From Acanthosepion lycidas (Eukaryota; Mollusca; Cephalopoda; Sepiida; Sepiidae): a stretch of 64,000 nt of DNA. Location of the stretch: NCBI GenBank assembly GCA_963932145.1, contig OZ010590.1, positions 54,870,475 through 54,934,474 of the forward strand, given 5' to 3'. This document shows positions 57,105 to 64,000 of the stretch, piece by piece (within the stretch, counting starts at the first letter, position 1; every line of letters starts with the position of its first letter). The position numbers and the translations under genes were made by a program. A model generated the notes under the pieces. That model did no database searches. It was given only the letters and a program-made list of their open reading frames with translations, and was not told where the DNA came from.

Positions 57105-57860
57105 AATAAAGTTACGTTAAAAAAAAATCCGTGCCTCACTTTTTTGCTTAAAACGTGCGTCTTTTTTGGGCTAATCTGTGCTTCACCATGCTTATAAGTT
57201 TGACACTATTAAAAGAAACCGAGCCTCTTTTCATGCTCAAAATATACTTAACTTTTGGACTAATCTGAGCTTTTTCATTCTAATATTGCTATATACTAGC
57301 AGTATAACCCGTCTTCCACTGGGTCTTTCATTACCGGGAACTTTCGCCGTTCACTTGGAGCAGTTTAAGTTTAAAGTCAGCCAACCCGAAAATCAATATT
57401 AGTAACAACAATAATATACGATAATTCTTCTTTATAATATATTTTTTATAATTATGATTATCTTTCGCGTTAGATTTCAACTCTCTAAATTGAGTGTACT
57501 CTGTTTTTTACAGACATTAAATTTTCCTTTTGATTTTTGTACAAAGTGTAAAAAATCATTTTTTTCGATTTCTCACCTTCAAGATTGTAATTTTTTTTCC
57601 AGCCAATTTCAACTTAAACCCGGAACTGAATAATTATTTATAAAACAAAAAAGCAATTTCATCGAAATCGGCTGAAAACTATGGAAACGCATAAACAACA
57701 TCCGATCACACACATTTTGAGAATTATAGATATAGATGTCAATAAAAAAAAAATCCAAGCCTCGCTTCATTCCTAAAATATACTTCATTTTTCGTTTCAT
57801 TTGAGCCTTGCCATGCTTATAAGATTTATGCTACAAACAAAGAATAACAAACAGCGTAAA
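57105..57860. repeat. Nested dispersed repeats; probable retroposon 57291-57740
   Basis: A repeat with GCCTC(A/G)CTT(T/C)...CTTGCCATGCTTATAAG occurs at 57130-57280 and again at 57750-57840. Between them, 57291-57740 starts TATACTAGCAGTATAACCCG and ends ATTTCATCGAAATCGGCTGA, AAACTATGGAAACGCATAAA, CACACACATTTTGAGAATTA. That start/end type is widespread in invertebrate genomes as a LINE tail or SINE; the class is uncertain. Confidence 0.45.
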
Positions 57861-57864
57861 TTTT

Positions 57865-58840
57865 TAGACATCCAGATTTAGATTCTTCATATTACGGCAC
57901 CTACCAGATAATGATTGCCAGAATGTCTGTCTCGTAGTTCATTAGATAGTTTAGTCAGATCGAACCACATTGCGGTTCTCACTATTGTAGCCCTGTGCCA
58001 GACGTGTGTGTTTATGTGTGAGAAAACAAGAAGTCATTGGCCGTTTCCGCTCGCATCTGCTCAAGTACATAAGAACGAAAACATCCGGAATTAAACACTC
58101 GAATTAGTAATCAATCCTGGGTGAAACGAAACACAGTCGTTAAACTATGGACCTAAAGCTTCTTAATACACTGTTACATTTTCTGACCTCCGCTGTCAGA
58201 GAACTTCAGTCATATAGACACGCATTTACCTACCCTTTTCTACTCCCTACTAAATATCCGTTGGTATAAAGTGTGAGCCTGCTTAATTGACACCTAAGCT
58301 AGACGGATACTTTTAGGATTTGTGGCGGTAGGTGGGGTCAGAAGAGGTCTACTAGTCTTGACCTTAAAATATATATTTCGACGCCTAACGAATTGGCAAT
58401 GATAGCAAATCTTGAACTCTAGAAGTAGCAAATTTAAAATATCATAATTAATGAACTCACAGTCCATTTACGAGGTGGTTTACAAAAAGTTACTTAGTAT
58501 ATAAATTTAAAAAAAAATGTGTTTCTGATTCCTAATTGGGTGTGGGGCTTGTCGTTCTAATTGGGTGGGACTTGTCGTTCTTTTGCAGTTGTAGGTTAGG
58601 AGCTTACAATTCAACGAAGGTGCGTATATGTGCAAAAAACTCTCCTTTCATTCCATGGCAAAAGTAAACTGGCTAATATATCTATTGCCAGTAATGACAA
58701 ATGGTAACAATCAAGAAATATAAATAATGTCGGATCCTCACAAATAAAATATCAGATGCGAGTTTCGTTTGGTTTGGTTTGATTTTTTACAGCATATCAA
58801 CCTCAATGAATTATTTAATGCCGACAAAATTTTATTGTTG
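57865..58840. other. No recognisable gene
   Basis: Contains GTGTGGGGCTTGTCGTTCTA and a shortened copy 20 bp later (58540-58580). Otherwise nothing. Confidence 0.4.
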
Positions 58841-58844
58841 GTAA

Positions 58845-59990
58845 TATTTTTTCCAAAAATCTATTTCTGGTAATATTTTTTTCTTCAAAAAATCTATTTC
58901 TGGCAATATTTTTCCTTCAAAAAATCTACTTCTAGCAATATTTTTTCCCTCAAACTATCTATTTCTAGTAATATTTTTTCCTTGAAAAAATCTATTTCTG
59001 GTAATATTTTTTCTTTCAAAAAATCTATTTGTGGCAATATTTTTTCATTCAAAATATCTATTTCTGGCAATATTTTTTCCTAAAAAATCTATTTCTGGCA
59101 ATATTTTTTCTTTCAAAAAATCTATTTCTGGTAATATTTTTCCTTCAAAAAATCTATTTCTTGCAATATTTTTTCCTAAAAAATCTATTTCTGGTAATAT
59201 TTTTCCCTTCAAAAAATTTATTTCTGGTAATATTTTTTCCTTTAAAAAATCTATTTCTGGCAATATTTTTTCCTAAAAAATCTATTTCTGGTAATATTTT
59301 TCCTTCAAAAAATCTATTTCTGGTAATATTTTTTCCTTCAAAAAACTATTTCTGGCAATATTTTTTCCTTCAAAAAATCTATTTCTGGTAATATTTTTTC
59401 CTAAAAAAATCTATTTCTGGTAATATTTTTTCCTTCAAAAAATCTATTTCTGGTAATATTTTTCCTTCAAAAAATCTATTTCTTGCAATATTTTTTCCTA
59501 AAAAATCTATTTCTGGTAATATTTTTCCCTTCAAAAAATTTATTTCTGGTAACATTTTTTCCTTTAAAAAATCTATTTCTGGCAATATTTTTTCCTAAAA
59601 AATCTATTTCTGGTAATATTTTTCCCTTCAAAAAATTTATTTCTGGTAATATTTTTTCCTTTAAAAAATCTATTTCTGGCAATATTTTTTCCTAAAAAAT
59701 CTATTTCTGGTAATATTTTTCCTTCAAAAAATCTATTTCTGGTAATATTTTTTCCTTCAAAAAATCTATTTCTGGTAATATTTTTTCCTAAAAAAATCTA
59801 TTTCTGGTAATATTTTTTCCTTCAAAAAATCTATTTCTGGTAATATTTTTCCTTCAAAAAATCTATTTCTGGCAATATTTTTTCCTAAAAAATCTATTTC
59901 TGGTAATATTTTTCCTTCAAAAAATCTATTTCTGGTAATATTTTTAAAAAAAATGTATACCTAGTAATATTTTTTAAACTGTATAGCTGG
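58845..59990. repeat. 32-bp satellite with nested higher-order repeats
   Basis: Unit TCTATTTCTGGTAATATTTT plus TTCCTTCAAAAAA, about 34 copies, length 30-35 bp. A block starting 59121 recurs 321 bp later at 59442 with the same variants (TTGC, CCCTTC, ATTTA in order). Inside the second block a 3-unit set of about 98 bp is duplicated again. Frames of 60-120 codons on both strands are by-products. Confidence 0.92.
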
Positions 59991-60057
59991 TAATTTTTTC
60001 TTCTAAAATTTATTGCTGGTAATAATTTTTTACAATGTATTTCTGGTATTAAAACCC

Positions 60058-60286
60058 ATTTTTCCCCTCCATAGAGTTCTGACCCTTGTTCACAAATGAT
60101 TCAGTGCGACATTTATTATTAAGAGGACAGTTATGAGGATTTCTGCAGTTACATAATTTTTGTTTATCTTCATTTCTTTTTATTATTATACTGTCTAAAT
60201 TTCTTTGCTCTTGGTCTAAGTGTTTATTCAAGATATTAGCATTATGTTTCTTAATAATTTTTTCTAAGTTTTCAGTCCAGCTGTAA
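60058..60286 (-). pseudogene. PLE-1 copy 2, inverted upstream segment
   Basis: Minus strand reads IIKKHNANILNKHLDQEQRN, LDSIIIKRNEDKQKLCNCRN, PHNCPLNNKCRTESF: the segment upstream of the GIY-YIG domain, up to and just past the Cys cluster. It is in the opposite orientation to the rest of this copy (60287 on), and its end repeats 29 bp of the start of the plus-strand part. The left boundary lies near the end of the 32-bp satellite. Confidence 0.88.
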
Positions 60287-60682
60287 CTTAATAATAAATG
60301 TCGCACTGAATCATTAATGTACCAATGCAATATCTCATCTATTGAGGATCCAGACAACGTAAAAGTCTACATTCGATGCACAAGACATAAGTTCAAGAAG
60401 TGGTTCAACCAACATCAAAGTTCTTTTAGGATAAATAAATACCGAAATCAGACGTCCCTATCGAAATATTTCTGGCACTTAAAAGAAATCAATAAAACAC
60501 CTACTGTAAAATGGAAATTAATAAGAAAAGCTAGAATATGTAGGTCATTAAATGACCCATTTCCTTTGTGCATACATGACAAACGATATATTACTAGGTT
60601 TATAAAAAATAGAAATTTACTTAATGAAAGAAATGAAATAGCTATTCCTTGCCGACATTGTCAAAAAATTTTCCTTAAATAA
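60287..60682 (+). pseudogene. PLE-1 copy 2, GIY-YIG endonuclease
   Basis: Plus frame: NNKCRTESLMYQCNISSIED, VKVYIRCTRHKFKKWFNQHQ, RNQTSLSKYFWHLKE, KWKLIRKARICRSLNDPFPL, CIHDKRYITRF, RNEIAIPCRHCQKIFLK, stop. VYIRCT replaces the usual YIG(Y/x)T: the catalytic Gly of GIY-YIG is Arg here, so the nuclease is inactive even if expressed. The C-terminal CRHCQKIFLK end is intact, giving the true protein end that copy 1 lacks. Confidence 0.88.
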
Positions 60683-61325
60683 TGTTTAAATAAAAAACTG
60701 ATAAATGAAATATACATATTTATATTTGATATTTAAATAATATTTTTTTAATAATTTAAGTAATTCTATTTGTTTTAAAAGAAATATAGTCTATGAGTAA
60801 TTAAAATTAAGAATAATATTTTTAAATTGTAGTTCAATACGACGTATTCATATACAAACAACCCTTTTAGAAAAAATCATTATGTATACAAGTACAAATT
60901 TAACGGCGAAACAAAAGTGCCAAAAAACTTTTTGTTGTTGATAAAGACCAGACGACGTGCATTGAACGGATGTCGTCATTCGTTGGAAAAGGCACCCCTA
61001 CCTTACATTGACTTAACCTCTTTTCGAAAGTAACTCATATTTTGATACAATAGTTGTAAGTGAAAATGAATACCCTACCACACCTTGTTAAAACGATTGG
61101 ATTTCGCCGTATCCTTAGAAACTAATATTATGAATGTATGCGCTTATAAAACTGAGTGAATTTCAAAATAAGTTATTCCAAAATTCGCTTGAAAATGAAA
61201 CAGAACTAGGGGCTTTAATTCTATAATTGAATTTGAAGTTTTTAGTTTCTGTTTTTGAAACATGGTAATTCCTGTGTAGCGATGGAACCATATTTTTAAA
61301 TAAGTAAATTTATGTTATTTATGCT
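60683..61325 (+). mobile_element. PLE-1 copy 2, 3' untranslated region
   Basis: Matches 12331-12955 in order: TATATTTGATAT, AATTTAAGTAATTCTATT, ATACAAGTAC, GAACGGATGTC, TTTTGAAACATGGTAATT, CTGTGTAGCGATGG. Followed by AT-rich sequence and (AT)n at 61427-61482. Confidence 0.75.
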
Positions 61326-61420
61326 GTGTAGATTTGCACTGAGCAGTTTTGTAAAAATAAATTTAAAAAAATAATCAATAAGAACACCGGATTATATATC
61401 TTATGTTCTTCCTCTTTATT

Positions 61421-61426
<6 letters not shown>

Positions 61427-61487
<61 letters not shown>

Positions 61488-61672
61488 TTCAAATGTAACG
61501 AGAACGAAAAAATTGAATAATGAAAAAAAGAAAGTGATGTTTCACCAGTAGCATTTTTAAATAGAATCGTTTATAACCATCTTTGTTCTTCAGCTGTCAA
61601 GATGCGTTCGCATCGAAACAAAAATGCATCTTTGTCGTGAGTACTTGTTTGTCTGTATGTAACATCTTTGTA

Positions 61673-61742
<70 letters not shown>
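61427..61742. repeat. Two (AT)n arrays around a CAAGATGCGTTCGCATCGAAAC hairpin
   Basis: (AT)n at 61427-61482 and 61677-61742. Between them, GATGCGTTCGCATC is a perfect 5-bp stem with TTCG-type loop followed by GAAAC. Confidence 0.9.
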
Positions 61743-61745
<3 letters not shown>

Positions 61746-61794
61746 GGAAGCTCTGATTCATAACATTAAGCACTGTATTTATAACACCTGAGGA

Positions 61795-62615
61795 ATAAAT
61801 ATACTTACGTACGTAAGCCCCGCAAATGAAGAGCAATTGCTGAAAACCCACTTTCGATCTCCAAAGAAATATATACGACAAATGACTCGGGTGGCAGGAA
61901 TCCCAAAATCGCGCGCCCATCGCATTTTGAAGGGAGTCCCTTGGTGATGTTACATTCCAGCGTTAGTTCACGCTCTAAATGAAAATGAAACTGACTGGAG
62001 ATTTTGTGAATTGTCCCTGGGGAAAATACGTGGAAGATGCAGCATTTCCATCCAAAATTGTCTGGATCGATGGGGTCACTTTTAAGTTAAATGGCTCAAT
62101 TAATCAACACAGTTTCATCTATTGGTCTCCTAAAAATCGGCATGTTACTTTGCAACACCATTTGAACTTACCAGTATGGTGTGAGATAATAGGATTGGAC
62201 ATCGTAGGGCCATTTTTTAACACATTGCTGCTAACGACATTCACCTAAACATTCTGCAGGATTCCGTCGGTCCATGTGTCGAAGAGTCGTTTGGTAACGT
62301 AGAGACTTACTTTCAGCAAAATGGAGCACTTTCCCGCTAACACAGCGATGTAAGAGCTTATCTCATACGAACAGATGAATTGGGCGAAGAGGCAGTGCTG
62401 AATTTCTTGTGTGTTCCCCAGACCTCACTCCAATAGACTTCTTTTTATGAGGATACCTGAAAGATAAGGTTTACTGCACAAAATCAGCAACGGCCGATGA
62501 GCTGAATGAGAAACTTGTAAGACAATGCGTCGCAGTTCCAGTTGAAATGCTTAGTGATGTTATTGAATCAATTGCTCATCGTTATCGGCTGTCTTCGGAA
62601 AATTGTGGTCGTTAG
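61795..62615 (+). pseudogene. DDE_3/mariner-like transposase remnant
   Basis: Plus strand over several frames: RQMTRVAGIPKSRAHRILKG (second HTH), YIPALVHALNENETDWRF, FPSKIVWIDGVTFKLNGSIN, QHSFIYWSPKNRHVT, QHHLNLPVWCEI, IVGPFF, LQDSVG, YFQQNGALS, LTPIDFFL, GYLKDKVYCTKSATADELNE, PVEMLSDVIESIAHRYR. First Asp is in IDGVTFKLNG (usually SDExxFxLNG), QQDGAPP is QQNGALS, and the third acidic position is kept in LTPIDFFL. The first 100 or so residues (DUF4817) are missing; a matching piece lies alone at 42298. At least four frame changes. Confidence 0.85.
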
Positions 62616-62754
62616 ACTGGATATTTATAATCATGCATTTAATTTCATTTAATATTTAATTTAAACCATTAATCTTTCCTTGTAGATCAATAGATATTAA
62701 TATTTCTTAATATTAACCATTACTCTTGTTTGCAATTCAATAAACTCTGCCATT

Positions 62755-62830
62755 TATAATCGTTTCGCCCCAAGCAAGACAGTGAAGCCACTAAGATACA
62801 AGGGATTGCTGAGTGTGAAAGAATAAGAAA
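62755..62830 (-). mobile_element. LINE-B 3' tail
   Basis: Minus strand CTTGTATCTTAGTGGCTTCA, CTGTCTTGCTTGGGGCGAAA. Separated from its probable coding part (63180 on) by about 350 bp of unrelated sequence. Confidence 0.65.
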
Positions 62831-62929
62831 AAGAAAAAAAAACATTATTATAGAGAGAGAACAATCAAAAGAAGAGAAATCAAGACAACAGTTAATTAAA
62901 ATTTTTGAAGATCAAAGTTAGCTGAAAAT

Positions 62930-63180
62930 CAAAGCTTATTTACCTTACCTTCCCCCGAGAAAATATATGCCGGAAAGCTGTTTTTTAATGCGAGGCAAAC
63001 CGAGTCCGTAGGCTCAGGCAAAATTGCCCGTAGACCCCATATACACGGGGTCGGGTAGCTGTCTACCACCCCAGACGAAACTCTGCCCTTCGGCATAGCC
63101 TCGTCTAGGTTCCTCTCCGAATCTCCAACTAATTGCCGAAGCAAGCGCCGAAAAGCAAAAAAGCCGGAAGATAGTTCCAC
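62930..63180. other. GC-richer segment inside a LINE-B copy
   Basis: Contains ACACGGGGTCGGGTAGCTGT and CTTCGGCATAGCCTCGTCTA. It lies between the LINE-B C-terminal frame and its tail, so it is likely an insertion. No family recognised. Confidence 0.4.
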
Positions 63181-63755
63181 AAGCAAGAAGTGCGAGAAAA
63201 ACAGCTAGCATAGAATTTACGGTTATATCTAGCCAATTCAACTGTAAAATGATGCGATCTTGTTGCCAGTCTCGTACTGGGCTTAAAGTACCATCGAGTA
63301 ATGCTCATCAGAACAATTAACATGAAAGTATTTATAGAAATATTTTAGGGAATCTACATTATGGCGGTAGGAAATTGACTGAAGCCGAGACGCCAGATCA
63401 GGACCAATAACACTGCAGATTCTTCTTTACATTTTATTAAGAATATCTAAATATATAGCAGGAGCACCAGACCATATGCAGCAGCTATATTCGAAGCATG
63501 GACGAATGGTATATGTAAAATAGATTATGGAGAGAAATATTTTCTGGGATGACACAGTGAACCGATTTTCCTAGCAGAAGAACAAGCGATTGATTCAATA
63601 TGAGCTTTCCACTTCATCTCAGCAGAGAACGTTAGCCTGAAAAGGCGCAACGAATTACTCTCCTGGAGGTTAGCATCAGCCATGCTGATAGGAGACAGAA
63701 AGATGTCTCTCAAATGATTAATAGAAAGTTGTTTTTATTTGGGGGCGTTAAAATT
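63181..63755 (-). pseudogene. LINE-B reverse transcriptase C-terminal region
   Basis: Minus strand from 63713: NLQESNSLRLFRLTFSAEMK, WKAHIESIACSSARKIGSL, then CCIWSGAPAIYLDIL-like, NKM...CSVIGPDLASRLQ-like, TRLATRSHHFTVELARYNRK, FYASCFSRTSCLWNYLPA. It includes the upstream NASKTQ/LLGLTF-type region missing from most other copies. Stops present. Confidence 0.82.
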
Positions 63756-64000
63756 AACAAGCCAATCCTTTCTCCCGTTAACAGCAATTTTTGGTCATGT
63801 TTTTTTTAGATTAATTGCCGATTTGGCCTTATTGACCCGACCTGATTTACTGCTAAGAATTTATTGCCATTTAAAGAGAGTACATTTTAGGGGACTCCCT
63901 GTACATTACTGACGTTCCTTTTTCTTATTTCTTCAGTGGCTCCAACTTTCCAAGCATAGATAAAGATTTATGTTTACGCTTCGTACGTCAAACATCATCA

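Overview
The window is a gene-poor, AT-rich, very repeat-rich stretch of animal nuclear DNA. I found no host protein-coding gene with a plausible exon structure. Every coding similarity I can recognise belongs to a decayed mobile element, and nearly all are broken by stops, frameshifts or later insertions. The mixture of long (AT)n, (GATA)n, (CTTT)n and (CA)n tracts, tRNA-derived SINEs, Penelope-like elements, several non-LTR retrotransposons and mariner-type DNA transposons suggests a cephalopod mollusc, probably octopus-like. That assignment is inference from the repeat landscape, not proof.

Layout. 1-5 kb: a dispersed fold-back repeat, two small MITEs (one mariner-type, one pogo/Tigger-type), a LINE-A remnant and copies of the Penelope-type 3' module. 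6-9 kb: LINE-A 3' end and three MITEs. 9-12.4 kb: LINE-B, an RTE-like LINE, a 5S rRNA-like sequence joined to a tRNA-like SINE, a mariner transposase remnant and a Penelope GIY-YIG endonuclease end. 13.7-16 kb: a 150-bp tandem duplication, a composite Penelope copy and a 36-bp satellite. 17-20 kb: LINE fragments and a 300-bp tandem repeat that has captured a mariner motif. 21-24.8 kb: microsatellites, one arm of a dispersed inverted pair and a pyrimidine tract. 25-30 kb: the longest LINE-A block, with endonuclease and reverse transcriptase remnants on the minus strand. 30.5-31 kb: head-to-head 3' modules. 31.7-35.7 kb: CTTT and GATA tracts around a second Penelope copy. 36-42 kb: LINE-A and LINE-B ends, a mariner C-terminal half, SINEs and the second arm of the inverted pair. 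42-49 kb: transposase pieces, two large hairpins, a MITE and microsatellites. 49-56 kb: TATC, AT and ATT arrays and LINE-B ends. 57-64 kb: a 32-bp satellite with nested higher-order units, a Penelope copy with an internal inversion, a DDE_3 transposase remnant and LINE-B.

How the parts relate. The window is an archive of retrotransposition. LINE-B copies keep one 3' tail although their 5' breakpoints differ, as expected of target-primed reverse transcription. Two unrelated loci show the same join between a Penelope endonuclease end and a module containing a tRNA-like pol III promoter and a hammerhead-like motif (CTGAAGA, stem, GAAACGTTGT). That module is therefore either the 3' region of the Penelope element or a SINE sharing its tail. 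This association, the Penelope copy with a 5' inversion, the 5S-tRNA composite and the two giant hairpins (one with a tRNA-like loop, one with a hammerhead-like loop) are the most interesting items. All calls were made by eye without database searches, and boundaries are approximate to about 10-30 bp.
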